Assembly: GCA_021399445.1 (NCBI GenBank)
Contig: JAJTUQ010000019.1
Location: 95,138-159,137, forward strand
Reading direction: 5' to 3'
Length of the DNA: 64,000 nucleotides
Source of the DNA: Xylogone sp. PMI_703
Taxonomy: Eukaryota > Ascomycota > Leotiomycetes
Below, one piece after another: positions 34,962-46,900 of the stretch. Each line of letters starts with the position of its first letter. The first letter of the stretch is position 1. The notes below the pieces were generated by a model, which worked only from the letters and a program-made list of their open reading frames with translations, did not search any database and was not told the origin of the DNA. Made by a program: the position numbers and the translations under genes.

Positions 34962-35111
34962 ATGGATTTTATCGAAAGTGCAGCAAAGGCTCTCGAAGAA
35001 TTATTCGTCCCCTGGGCTATAGCTGATATCATGGTGGATTCATTAACTCCTGCGTCTAATGATGTTTGGCTACTCTTCAAATCCCTTGCTTCTCAACTTT
35101 CAGATGATTAA
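34962..35111 (+). CDS. Small ORF, 49 residues, unknown
   Basis: ATG in a good fungal context (CACAATGG) opens a 49-codon frame starting MDFIESAAKALEEL and ending LASQLSDD, then TAA. The peptide is acidic and amphipathic, without signal peptide or known motif. An ATATAATAG sequence lies about 20 bases upstream. It may be a real small gene, the start of a decayed gene (downstream is AT-rich), or chance. Confidence 0.25.
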   Translation: MDFIESAAKALEELFVPWAIADIMVDSLTPASNDVWLLFKSLASQLSDD

Positions 35112-35943
35112 CGTTATCTCTTGGACAGTGTAGCCAGTAATGTATACGTCGTAATTACTGCAGTAATCTCACTCCTCATTACGCACTGTAGTACAGATCC
35201 CCCTCCAGAATATGCACTAAATAGTAGTATGTCCAAAAGTATATAGTATATTTTTACTACTACTGTAATACGTTATAATACCTTTTAATACAATATTATG
35301 ATCTATAAAATATATAATCACAAAATTAATACTTATTATTTAATACTATAATATTAAAAAGTATTATTAATATTTACTGTTTATACTTTTTAAGTAAAAT
35401 AATATAAAAATAAGGTTTAAAAGCTTAATTTCTAAGAATATCTTTAATAATACTATATTATTATAATTACTTTTTTAGTTAACTTATTTCTAAAATGATA
35501 TTTTATTTAATTATTAACAAGTTATAATAAAAATAAACTTTAGAAATAAACTTATCTATTTTATATATAATTCTGTATATAATTTTATTTTAATTATATT
35601 TTTTATTATATTATTTTTTATTATATACTTTTTAATTTTATAATATGTTTATGAAAAATACTCTAATTCTAGATCATTTATATAATATAAAAAGATTAAT
35701 CTTAATTTAATTAAATCATTAATTTTAATTATTTATTAATCTAAATCATTAATCCTGAATATTTACTTATATATAATCTATTCTTAATATTATTATCTTA
35801 TATAACTTAATTATATTATTCTTTATTAATTATATTACTTCATTTACTTTACTTTTTATTTATATTATATATTAATTTTAGTTATAACTTATTCAACCTT
35901 AAACATATTAAGTCTTTAAATATATACTAGATTTAAATATTAA
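35112..35943. other. AT-rich desert, no gene
   Basis: After about 35220 the sequence is almost only A and T, without any reading frame or ordered repeat that I can identify. It probably represents RIP-decayed repeat DNA. Confidence 0.4.
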
Positions 35944-36515
35944 TGTAACGTTCTTACAAGGGTTTGGGGTTATCTATCACTCAAATGATAGATGAAGATA
36001 AAGGGCAAGAGAATATCTTCACAAGACTTAGAGTTGTTACTATGAAATGCAGGTATACTGTAAATCAATTGAGTTGAGCACAAGGCTTTTATCTACTGTA
36101 AAACTATTTACTTATATAGTATGTATTAATGACTAGATCCGCCTGGATCCTTACGGTCCTGGATCCAAGAGATCCTATCCGGTCCTGGATCCAAGGGATC
36201 TTATCCGGTCTTATTTGTCACATACTCGTTTATTTGCTAGTATTAGCTTTTTGTACGTATAAACAAATAATTAGCATAAGCAGAAAGGTAATATTATTAT
36301 TTTGATAATACTATCCTTTAGCTTATACAACCCTTTTTATAGTACTAGTGTTGAACTTGTACTATCCTTTTGTTAGTACTAGTAATGCGATAGTATTAGT
36401 GATACTATAACTAAGTCCCTGATAGCCACCTTAACTTATACTTATTTAACTAAGGCGACGGCTATAGAGGCCTTATACTTTAAGTTACTTGTCACAACCC
36501 TACGAGGTTGTGACA
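35944..36515 (-). repeat. 3' LTR of gypsy family 1
   Basis: 572 bp, partner of 42662-43233. Within it (about 36140-36205) is a 26-bp tandem repeat built around CCTGGATCCAAG, present in both LTRs. Confidence 0.9.
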
Positions 36516-36614
36516 TTATCCCCTTCCTAGCTTAGCTTTGTCCCGGAGCTTATAACTAAGACATGGAAAACCTTATAACAATCCAAACCTTCCTTCTTTC
36601 CTATCATATCCCCA

Positions 36615-37190
36615 AAGTGTCAGCTTAAATCTACAGACACCGAAAGGTCGAGGAAGAATTACGAACACATTCGCCTAGCTCGTTATCTTGATAACGTTGA
36701 CGACGAAATGATTCCCTGTTCCTTTTGCGAAGCTGAAGGTCACAAGTGTTTGGTTAACTTTAACAAGTCATCTCGTTGTACGAAGTATGTTCGAAAAAAG
36801 TGTACTGGTTATAATACAAAAGTTACCTTAACTGAGGGTTAGGAAGCTATTGATAAGCAGTATAAGAAATTGAAAGAGGAAGAAGAAAACGTTATGATGA
36901 AGATTTTTCGCCTGCGAAAGCAACAACGTCTGTTTGACGAGTATAAGGCTAAAATAGTTCATTGCAGTCTTCATTCTCTGGATAAGTTAAATGTTAAGGA
37001 GGAAAAGGAGAAAAGCGAACAGAAGCAAAAGGAAGACGAGGTGTTACAGTAAGCGGAAACTACTCATTAGGCCGAAGTTGGCCCTTCCGAGGCCTTCCCC
37101 TCTGACACTAATTTCGCTACTTATGCCGATGTTCTGTTTGATCTATCCTGGCTTGCTTCGCTAGTTCGTACTCCTCCAGGAGTTCATTAG
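36615..37190 (+). pseudogene. Accessory cysteine-rich ORF on the strand opposite to gag-pol
   Basis: A plus-strand frame from about 36615 to the TAG at 37188-37190 is coherent over about 190 codons and is interrupted by three stops (TAG 36840, TAA 37050, TAG 37068), each explainable by C-to-T in CAA or CAG. It reads KSTDTERSRKNYEHIRLARY, DNVDDEMIPCSFCEAEGHKC, NKSSRCTKYVRKKC, then a long charged coiled-coil (KKLKEEEENVMMKIFRLRKQ) and a tail with DVLFDLSWLASL. The Cys spacing C-x2-C-x6-C...C-x6-C resembles a degenerate zinc cluster. Frames of this kind accompany some fungal gypsy elements. Its function is not known; a nucleic-acid-binding or self-regulatory role is conjecture. Confidence 0.6.
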
Positions 37191-37899
37191 AATTAGTAAG
37201 ATGCTCTTTTGGTTCCCAGGTATCTAACCATCCATATTCTTCTCATTCTTTTTATCTAACCAAGTATTATTTCTTGTTTCTTACTAACTTGTCATCTAGG
37301 ATTTCTTTTACTTCCCATTCTATGTTTAGATCCCATTCTAGTTCTAAGTCCAGAGTTAATGACAATCTTAGTGATGCTTTTTCTAGTACAGTTACATAAA
37401 ATACTGGGTATATTCGTATAATATTAAAAAGTTTTAGTTTATATGTCAGATTTCTTAGTTTCTTTTTGATTTTGTATAGTTTAATCTTTTTCTAGTCTAA
37501 TTTATCGCTCAGTCTTGTTGTTTTGATAAATCTGCGGATAATATAAACTTTATCCTCTTCTTCAAGCTCAAGTTCCATACTGTACTTTTGATTATAATAT
37601 TTCTTTATGTATTCTTGTACAAATTTAATATTATACTTCAAGTGATTATGGATTTTTTCCAATTCATCTATTCACTGTTCAACTGTCTTAGAAATATTTC
37701 TTACTTCCATTTTTATAAAGTGAGTTTAAGCTTCATAACCATAGTTTGCAAAGAAAGGCATAACTTTAGTAATTTCACTCTTTGTGTTATTATATACTAA
37801 TTATGTTATTAATAAGAAATTTTTCTAATTTGACTATTTATAATCTATGTAATAGTGAAAATAAACTCTTATGATCTAATTTACTTGTTTGGTTTAACT

Positions 37900-40625
37900 G
37901 TCTGTCTGAGCCTATCTTTTCGTGGCGATTTTCCTTTTGATACTTAATCTCTTGCAGATTACTTCTCAGAATTTCGACGTAAAAAGCTTATTTCTGTCCG
38001 AAATAATTTTTGCTAAAATATTATAATCCGTTATAACCCTGGAAATTATGATTTTCGCTAAATCCTCGGCTGTCTATATTTCTTTCTATAGCAACATGAT
38101 GAAGTACTTCATAAGTTTATTGACTATGGTAAAGATTGAGTTATAATAATCTTTATCCAGTCCATTAACACTTCTTGACAGGGGTAATCTTGTGATGAAA
38201 TCCCACGAAATAAAAGTCCAAGGCTTTTCTGGTATCTGAAGAGATATCAATTGTCTTATAAACTTTTTTTTGATGTTCTAGCCCTGTGACAAACGTTGTA
38301 GTTATTGATGACTTTAATGACTTCCTGCTAGAGTTTAAAGATAAAGAATTCCTGCTATAGTCTGTTCTTGGTCTTTGTAATTCCTTGATAACTATATATA
38401 AATAATTCGTATTATTCTTTCACAAACTCCTGGACGATTGATGATAGAATGAATACTCTCCTGTCCTTCAGCCAAATGCCTGGAAATTCCTGATCTTCGA
38501 GCTAACCGACCTTAAGATCCTTAAAGATTTCCTTCTCTTTTACAGTGATTAACTTAATCTTTTTTAGCCATTCTTCGTCAATAACCTACATAACTGTTAA
38601 TACTTATACATAATTAAAGCGTAAAGTATTGTCTTCCTTTTTAAACATAGTGAATTCTTACTTAAAACTTTTTTTTATGTAGTCTAGTCGTCTGCTCAGA
38701 GTATTAGCCTTAGTATTCTCTGATCCTTGGACATGGTAAATCCTGAAATCATATTATGCTAACGTTTTGTACTAACATACTTGTTTACTGTTGAGATCTT
38801 TAGTAGTTATGAAGGTTGTTAAATTCTTGTAGTTTAATAAAATCTCGAATAAATGTTTAGTACTATATAAGTAAACCTTCCAATACTTACAGCAATCTAC
38901 GATAGCCAAGAGTTCCTTTTCGTAAATGTCATAGTTTAACTCTGCTAGAATAAACTTTCGAGAATGGAAGGCTACCGGCCTCCAATGTCCTTTGTCATCC
39001 CTTTGTGACAAGACTCCACTTAACGCCTTACCTAAAGTATCTGTTTCCAGTAAGTATGGTTTCTCGGGATCAGCATAAACCAGTATTTAGTCTTCGTCGA
39101 ACTGATCTTTAACCTTTTGGAAAACTCTTTCCTGCCTCTCTTCCCAAACGAAGGATGTATCTTTCTTCGTTAATTCCGTCAACGAGCCAGCTATCTTCGA
39201 GTAAGCTGTCATATAACGTTTATAGTAATTAACAAGTCCGTTAAACTGTTGGATTTCCTTGACCATCTTTAGAGTAAACTATTCTTTGATAGTTTTTACT
39301 TTCTCCGAGTTTATTCAGAATCCTTTGTCCAAAATTATTTTATCTAGGAATTTCACTTTTGTCATGTTGAACTAGTACTTAACTAACTTACATTTCATGT
39401 CGTTATCAATCAATACTTTAAGTATAGTACGTACGTACTATTTGTGTTCTTCCAACATCTTAGAATAAATCAAGATATTATCCAAATACACTATTACAAA
39501 ACGATCCAAATACAGTCTCAAGATTATATTACTCACTTTCTGCATAGTCATTAATGTATTCATCAGACCAAAAAGTATAACCAAAGGTTCATAAAATCCA
39601 TACTTAGTTCGAATAATAATGTATTACTTGTGTCTTTCCTTGATCCTTATCAAGTTGAACTTTGTGGCGAAGTCTAATTTCGTGAAATATCTAGCTCCAA
39701 TGAGTATATCTCGTATACTGTTAATACAAGGTAATGGGTATCTGTTTTTTATAGTTTTGCTGTTTAAATTTCTGTAATCTTCACATGGTCTTCTTCGGGG
39801 GTCGTCTGGCTTTGGCATTTATATCAATAATATTCTCCACGAAGAGCTCGACTTTCTATAAAAGCTCTTTACGGTCTGTTCATCCAGTTACTCCTTCAGG
39901 ATCTTATCCCTGGCAAGATTTGTTCTATAAATAAATTTATATAAAAAGGTTACACTTTCTTAAAGAATGATTTCGTGATCTCATTCTTTGTGTAAAAGTA
40001 AAGCTACGTTCTTCGGTCACAGAGTAAATAACTTACGACAGTCTTGATATTCTTCCGGGAAAGCGTCCAGTTTATTCTGGAGATCATCCTGAGCAAGTTC
40101 AACAGCAAAAACATCTTACGCAAGTCATTCTTTTGGTCTAGTACTATAATAGTATTTAAATATTAATTTCTTTATTTTCTAATTAACGTTTAAGTCATAA
40201 AATTTTAACTAAGGTTATCCCAGGATAATATCTTCCCTTCTAAAGGAGAAAACCTTAAACCGGATTTGTTCTTGGTAGTTTTTAATCTTTATAGTAAAGA
40301 GTTTAGTTCTTGTGAATACTCTTTCCTTTACTAATAAGCCATTGACTATTCGTAAAGACTAATTATAGACTTCAGTCTGTATGTCTATCATCTTAGTGAC
40401 TTATGACGAGATTAGGTTAATCTAGCTTCCCGAATCCACTAAGGCTCTAAGGTTTCCGTTGCCAAACTTAACATTTAACTGGATAACTTCTCCTTCGCTA
40501 ACCATAAACATATCAGAGATAAATTCTATATTAAATTCCTCTTCTTGAGTCATCTGAGGTAATATTTTCCTTGCTTTAGGCTTTCTCAGGTTGAACAAGT
40601 TATTGACATACCTCTTAAAAAGCAT
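37900..40625 (-). pseudogene. Gypsy family 1 pol: protease, RT, RNase H, integrase (broken)
   Basis: On the minus strand: protease end VKFGNGNLRALVDSGS (40470-40422); RT palm DYRNLNSKTIKNRYPLP and YFTKLDFATKFNLIRI (39800-39630), then YGFYEPLVILFGLMN and the active-site loop as YLDNILIYS, with the second Asp replaced by Asn (about 39500); RNase H PVAFHSRKFILAELNYDIYEKELLAI (38980-38890); integrase WTFISWDFITRLPL (38220-38170) and IISDRNKLFTSKF further left. Stops and frameshifts are frequent, consistent with RIP. The domain order PR-RT-RH-IN identifies Ty3/gypsy rather than Ty1/copia. Confidence 0.8.
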
Positions 40626-41060
40626 TTATTCATCGTTAAACTTATAATAATGGCCTATCCTATAATTATAATATTACTTTCGATACTCTGTATAAAAAAT
40701 TATTTCTCGACATACTTCTTTCTTGGCCTAGTACATCTTTTCTTGATCTTCATGATATATAACCCAGGCGTAAGAGTCTTGTCGGGGTAGTTATATGTTT
40801 TCTCCCAGGAAATAAAGTACCGGGTCATCGTGGTATAGTTTACTGATAATGATTTTTTCGAAGTTAGACTATATAATTTTAATTATTGTTCTTAATTTCT
40901 ATACTTTGTACTGAAAAAGCTTATCTCGCTGGAGTGGTATATCCCAAAGGATATTTCTTTTAACTAATCTCCAGGTTTTTACACAGCTTCCTTCAGGGTA
41001 AAGAGCCGTTTCAACCAATATCATTCTTTCGCCTATCTGCGGCTCGTTTGTTTGGTAAAG

Positions 41061-41612
41061 TTAGGCGATGAAATCCTCTCGCTCTATGTGGTTAAAGAGC
41101 TCAGAGCCCCAGAAGACTTTCTGAAAAGATTCCTCTGCCATTCTTTGGTTAGGTTCCGATGCTTTAGGTGTTGTGTATAAGGAATACACTGGTGAAATCC
41201 TAGTACGTCCCTTTCCTTTTGGTGAATCCCACAACACGGTGCCGAACGCTAGTTCACTGACGTCTGTTTCGATTAGGGTTTCCTCGACCTGCACCTGATA
41301 AAATGCATCTTTCAAGTCCAGTGTGCTAAAGAATCCGGGCCTGGTTTCTTCACGAGTTATTGGCACTTCTCCCATAGTCCTTGGGGAAAAGGGATCTGGT
41401 AGGTCGGCTGTGTCCCAGTATTCCTCGGGGGGGAAATTGTCAGGGCGAGCAACTTCCAAGTTCTGTCGCTCCACTTCTTCCGCAGCTGATATCAAGACAT
41501 CTAGCTCACTCACGGTTAGAGAGAAGACTCCTGAAGACGTCGTGTTCCTGGCATCATGGTAGACTTCCGTCGTGGGGTCTTCCGTAGGAAAAATTCGTAG
41601 GATCTGGTCCAC
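41061..41612 (-). CDS. Intact ORF between gag and pol of gypsy family 1
   Basis: 183 residues, acidic, between the gag stop and the protease. It contains SELDVLISAAEEVERQNLEV and STLDLKDAFYQVQVEETL, the latter superficially RT-like. It lies one stop and about 40 bases downstream of gag and is probably part of the Gag-Pol linker or protease N-terminal region. It retains normal composition while pol has decayed. No known domain is certain. Confidence 0.45.
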   Translation of the reverse strand: MDQILRIFPTEDPTTEVYHDARNTTSSGVFSLTVSELDVLISAAEEVERQNLEVARPDNFPPEEYWDTADLPDPFSPRTMGEVPITREETRPGFFSTLDLKDAFYQVQVEETLIETDVSELAFGTVLWDSPKGKGRTRISPVYSLYTTPKASEPNQRMAEESFQKVFWGSELFNHIEREDFIA

Positions 41613-41654
41613 GGACTAATCCTTAACATCCTCTGGTAACTCGTCGGAGTTGCT

Positions 41655-42632
41655 CTATCCTACCAATGGGGCGTCACCTGAACCGTGGGATTCGTTATCT
41701 TCGGCCGAGGACACCATGGACATAGTCCTGGCCTCTTTTGGTTTTCCTTTGTCCTTGTTACTGTGTTCCCGGGCAATATGTCCGGCTTGTCCACACTTAT
41801 AGCAGAGTTTCTTTTCCCTCCTTTCTTTGTATTGCTCAGGAGTCAGGCTATACCTGTTTTTTCCTTTGGGTGATCCTTTGCTATGGTTCTTGGGACCTTG
41901 TCTTCTTCCTCCTGTGATCTTATCAAGGTCTATCGGGTCCCCTCGATCATCGACGTGGCCTTTTCGTTTATTTGTCTGTGAGGAGTAAGGAATTCTTCCT
42001 TTCTTTTCTATGTGCTGTTCGTATTGAAAATTGTCAATTTCCTCAGCCTCCTTCATTTGTTTTGGCAAAATGTCCGGGTGAGGTCTAATTCGAGCCAATT
42101 TGTCCTTGACCGTTTCCTTAAGTCCCTTGCGATGCCAAAACATAAGAGCTCTATCCTCCCAGTTAATTAGATTGCTTAATTGCCTGAATCTGGTGTTGTA
42201 TGTCGTTGCGGATCCAGTTTACTTGAAGGCATACAATTGTTGTTCTACCTTATCCGTTTCATGAAGGTCACCAAAAACTCTTTTCAATTCTTCTTCAAAG
42301 TTGTTGACGGATTTGAAAATATTAGTTATGTCCTGTTATCTATCCTCATGTCCCGGTGGATATTTTTCCGCATTCTCAGCATAAGGAAAGATCTATTGCA
42401 ATATTTCACTGTCAAAGTAAGAAATCATCCAAATGATCTTTTCGAAGTCATTCTTGAGTGTTTGCTTATGTAAGGACAAGTAAGAGTAGACCTGAAACAG
42501 AAATATCTTTAGCTTGGTCCTCTCGCTATAATACTTCTCGATCTTTCCTAACTCAAGCTTCTTTTCCACGAAGCTGGGTTGCTAGTTCTGGTCTGCTCCA
42601 GGAGCTAGGGGTGCTGATGATTCTCCGGCCAT
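41655..42632 (-). pseudogene. Gag of gypsy family 1, CCHC zinc knuckle retained
   Basis: The ATG at 42632 (MAGESSAPLAPGADQN) is followed by a Retrotrans_gag-like helical region (KLELGKIEKYYSERTKLKIF; FEEELKRVFGD; YNTRFRQL; LMFWHRKGLKETVKDKLARI) with a few TAG/TAA stops, each one transition from a sense codon. From 42143 to 41655 the frame is open for 162 residues and includes a basic segment and the zinc knuckle CYKCGQAGHIAREHSNK, where the last Cys of CCHC is Ser. Nucleocapsid function packages the RNA genome. Confidence 0.75.
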
Positions 42633-42661
42633 GGTACCTTCGAGTTTCGAGGTGCTCAAAG

Positions 42662-43233
42662 TGTAACGTTCCTACAAGGGTTTGGGGTTATCTATCACTC
42701 AAATGATAGATAAAAGTAAAGGGCAAGAGAATATCTTCATAAGGCTTAAGGTCGTTACTATGAAATGCAAGTATACTGTAAATCAATTGAGTTGAGCACG
42801 AGGCTTCTATCTACTGTAAAACTATCTACTTATATAGTATGTGTTGGTGACTGGATCCGCCTGGATCCCTACGGTCCTGGATCCAAGAGATCCCATCCGG
42901 TCCTGGATCCAAGGGATCCTATCCAGTCCTATTTGTCACGTGCTCGCTTATTTGTTAATATTAGCTTTTTGCACGTACAAGCAAATAGCTAGCACAAGTG
43001 GAAAGGTAATATTATTATTTCGATAGTACTATCCTTTAGCTTGTACAACCCTTTTTATAGTATTAGTGTTGAACTTGTACTATCCTTTCGCTAGTACTAG
43101 TAATGCGATAGTACTAACGATACCATAACCAAGTCCCTGATAGCTGCCTTAACTTATACTTATTTAACTAAGGCGACGGCTATAGAGGCCTTATACTTTA
43201 GGTCGCTTGTCACAACCCTGCGGGGTCATGACA
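42662..43233 (-). repeat. 5' LTR of gypsy family 1
   Basis: 572 bp, same length as 35944-36515. It retains more CpG and G/C than the left LTR, so the left copy is the more heavily mutated one. Confidence 0.9.
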
Positions 43234-43627
43234 ATTAAAACTTTATATTATTACTTTATAATAAGAAAACTAAAATAGAAATAGAAATATTATCTAAAAA
43301 AATATATATTATCTAATAATATAATTATTATAAAGTAATACTTAAAATTAATTTATAAATTATCAAAAAACTTATTTATAAATATTATATAATAAAATAT
43401 TAATAAAAAATTAAAGAGGTTATTATATATAAAGAAAATTATTTTCAAAAAAGATAATATATTATCTTAAATAATAATAAATATTTTATTTTATTATTAT
43501 TTTATATTAATTTTATTATAATAAATAAATAAAATTTAATAATTATTTATATTAAGACTTTAAAGTAATTATATATTAATTTCTAAATATTTTATAATTA
43601 ACTTTTTAACCTAATTTATATAACTAT
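43234..43627. other. AT-rich spacer between two retrotransposons
   Basis: Nearly pure A/T with no readable frame. It separates gypsy family 1 from family 2; possibly older RIP-decayed repeat DNA into which both inserted. Confidence 0.4.
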
Positions 43628-43977
43628 TACAAACCTAAGTCTTTACCTAAGTCTTATAAAGTGTACAGATATATACTAAGTTATAAAGGGGTTGATAAAA
43701 GTTCAGGGATCAGTATAATATAATATATGATTGTAATTATAATTATATGGATAACAATCTGTATTATAAATTAAGTATAAAACTTTTATTTAAGTAATTA
43801 TTTAGTTTATATAGATTATGAATTATTTCGGATTATTTGGATCTTTTGGATTATCATAATAATCATAATAATCTTAATGATTTATGTTATATAATTTTAG
43901 TCCTTACGTCAGGTTCTTTGTATAATACTATACTTACCGAGCCTCAGGCTTTCAGTAATCTTATTAGGTCTATGATA
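43628..43977 (-). repeat. 3' LTR of gypsy family 2
   Basis: About 350 bp, aligned by eye with 50028-50376 over its full length; differences seen are overwhelmingly C/T and G/A, with this copy the more AT-rich. Confidence 0.8.
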
Positions 43978-46900
43978 TTATTCCTTTTTTAGTTTAACTT
44001 TATCCTGAAGTTTAAAACTTAAAGCAAGAACAATCTTGTTGTTCTTTAATCTTTCTTTTCTTCTTATTATGTTATTTAAACGTTTTTTAGAGTAAGAACA
44101 TCAAGAGTCAGTAAGAAAGAGAAAGAGAAGAAATAAATTGAAGTTATTAGAGTAAATAAAGTCCAAAGATGTAAAAATACTTTAGTATAATCACTGTAAA
44201 TACTTAAACAAGAAATATATTATTATTTCTCATTTCTTGTGTTGTTCTGAGTATATTATTGTAAGTAATAACATGAAGTATAATATTTATGGTTTTTCTC
44301 CCGAAAAGTAAAAGAAATTAAAGGCCAAAGAGACTTACCTAGAAGTTAAGGAGGAGGCTATAGCCTTGGCTGAGTAAGAAGTTTTTATTTGTCAAATATA
44401 TTTATGAAAGTTCTAAAAGTAACTGAAAACATATAATACTGAAATACTAAAAAAGGTTTGAATAATTTAGAGAAGTTTAATGTCGTTAAAGAGAAAGAGT
44501 ATACTGAGTAAGAGAATTCTGATTATGTAGTTATAACTTTTTTAAATAGTTTTGTCTTCTCGAACTTTTAGTTTGATAAGTTGTTTAATGATCCAATGTT
44601 AGATGACCTAGTTTAACATGTCTGGCTTTAAATTCCTGAATTTTCTGTTAAATATTTTTAAGTTCTTTTGTTAGTTCTTAAGTATTTTCTGACTTTGAGT
44701 ATCTTTTCTATTTAATCAGATATTAAACTTTTCTTCTGAAAATCCTTTATTCTTTTATACTTTTTATTTTGTATTCTTTTTTTAAGTTAAGATTTTCTGT
44801 TTTTAAGTATATAATTATTAATATTTCAGGTAATATTAATTTTAGTATAACAACATAAAATACTAAATATATTTTAATGTTTTTGAGTAATTTTAACTTA
44901 TATATTATTTGTTTTAATATTTTGTCGATTTTTAATAATTTTATTTTTTTGAAATTTAATAATTTGTTTAGTCTTTTAGTTTTAATAAATTTTCGTAAAA
45001 AATATATTTTATCCTTTTTCTTAAATATAAGTTCTATTTTATATTATTTGTCGTAATATTTTCTTATTCTTTTTTTGACTTTTTCTAAGTTTTACTGTAT
45101 AACTATTTATGTTTCCTTAATGAGCTTAATTCTTTCTTTTACTAATATTATTATATTAAGTATTTTTTTCCACAAGTATATTGTACTCATTTTTTTCTAA
45201 AATTTGTATATTATTATGTTTTATTTTGTTATATATATATTATATTATTAATAATAGCTTAACTTAATTATCTTGTAAGTAATTAATATATATTCTGAGA
45301 TATTGTTTAAATGTCTGAATTAATCTTTTAGTTCTTTTGTTAGTTTGTATTTATTCTTTGATGGTTATCTTAGTCTTAGTCTTTATTATAATGGTAAATA
45401 TTTGTCAAAATTTTGATATAAACAACTTGTTTTTGTTAAAGATGATTTTTTTTAGAAATCTGAATATTATGAATATTCTGCTCATAAGTATATTTATTAA
45501 TTGTTCTGCTGTATAAATACTTTTCTATAGTATAAAGACTTTGTACTTAGTTAGCCTGTTTATGACTATTAATATTTTGTCGTAGATTTCGTTGTCTATG
45601 CTTAATGATAATAGTAAGTTTATTATAAAGTCTATTGTTATTAACTCTTATAGTCTTTTTAGTACTTCTAACGGTTATAATAATCTATGTATAATTCTCT
45701 GTGTTAGCTTTTGTTTTGTAGTATATATTGTATATTTTGATGACTTTTTATATTATTTTCTGTAGTTTAAGTATATAAAATTCTGGGCTAAGAAATTTGT
45801 GTATTTTATAATTCCTTGATGTTTATGTAATAATAAGTTATATATGTACTTAACAAACTTCTTAGTTAAGGATTGTAGTATATAGATTTTTTTGTTGTAA
45901 AATTATATTTCTAGTTCTTTGATAAATTTTTTTTATTTGTTGTCTGAATTTAACTCCTGAAACAGTGTTTTAACTTTTTGACTTTATGTTTAATAGTCTG
46001 GACTATTTTTTTCGTTTATTTTATGTCGAATTCTTAATCTTCAGTCTTCTGGGCTAGATAATTATATATTAATGTTTTATCTTTTTTTTCTTTAAGAATA
46101 ACCTTGACTTCTGGCTTTACTTTCTCTATGTAATTTGGTCTTCTGTTAAACATATTTACTTTAGTATTTTCGGTCTCTTTGATATACTTTATCTTGAAGT
46201 TATATTACGTAAGTTCTTTTGAATATTTAACTTGTTTAACATTTAATATTTTGGTGTTAACAAAGTATTTTAGGTTATGGTGATCTGTAAGTACTTTTAT
46301 TTCTGATCCCAGGAGATATACTTTTTAGATTTTGAATATATTCACTATGGTTAATAATTCTTTATTATAGATATTGTAATTCTTTTCCGTAAAGGAGAAC
46401 TTTCTTGAATAAAAGGCTATTAGTCTTCATTTTCTGTTGAGGTATAATTAGCTTAAGGTTATTCTTAAGGCTTTATTTAATGTATTCGCCTTGACTTTCG
46501 TTAGTAGTATTGTCTAAAAGATTGTTAAGATTATTTTTTTGTTAAATTAGTCCTTAAGTTTTTATTATATTTTTATTTCTTATTTTTGAACTTAAATTCT
46601 TGATCTTTTTTGGTTAAATCATTTAATAATGTAATAATATCTAAGAACTTATAAATATATTTCTGATAGAAGTTATATATTTTCTTGAATACTTAAACGT
46701 TTTTGATATTTTTTGGATTAGGTTATTTTTTATGTTAATTATCTTTTATAAATTTATTCAAAAGTTTTTTCCCGAAATTATATATCTCGGGAATTTTATT
46801 TCTGTTTGGTGGAATATGTATTTCTAAGGTTAATATTATATGTCATTGTTTAATAAGATTTGTAAGACTTTTTTTATATATTCTTGGTGTTTTTCTATTA

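Larger units (their letters stand above)
35944..43233 (-). mobile_element. Full-length Ty3/gypsy LTR retrotransposon (family 1), RIP-mutated
   Basis: Two 572-bp LTRs (35944-36515 and 42662-43233) begin TGTAACGTT and end TGACA on the plus strand. A 5-bp target duplication ATTAA flanks the element (35939-35943 and 43234-43238). Coding runs on the minus strand: gag near the right LTR, then protease, RT, RNase H and integrase toward the left. A purine tract (AGGAAGGGGATAA, minus strand) lies next to the left LTR, as expected for the 3' end. In the stretches compared by eye the LTRs differ essentially only by transitions. The gag side keeps long frames and near-normal base composition; pol is broken throughout. 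Confidence 0.92.

Noticed and set aside
41061..41612. Reading the 183-residue frame as a reverse transcriptase because of LDLKDAFYQVQV
   Set aside because: The rest of the frame lacks RT motifs and the true RT palm motifs lie near 39500-39800; it is more likely a Gag-Pol linker.
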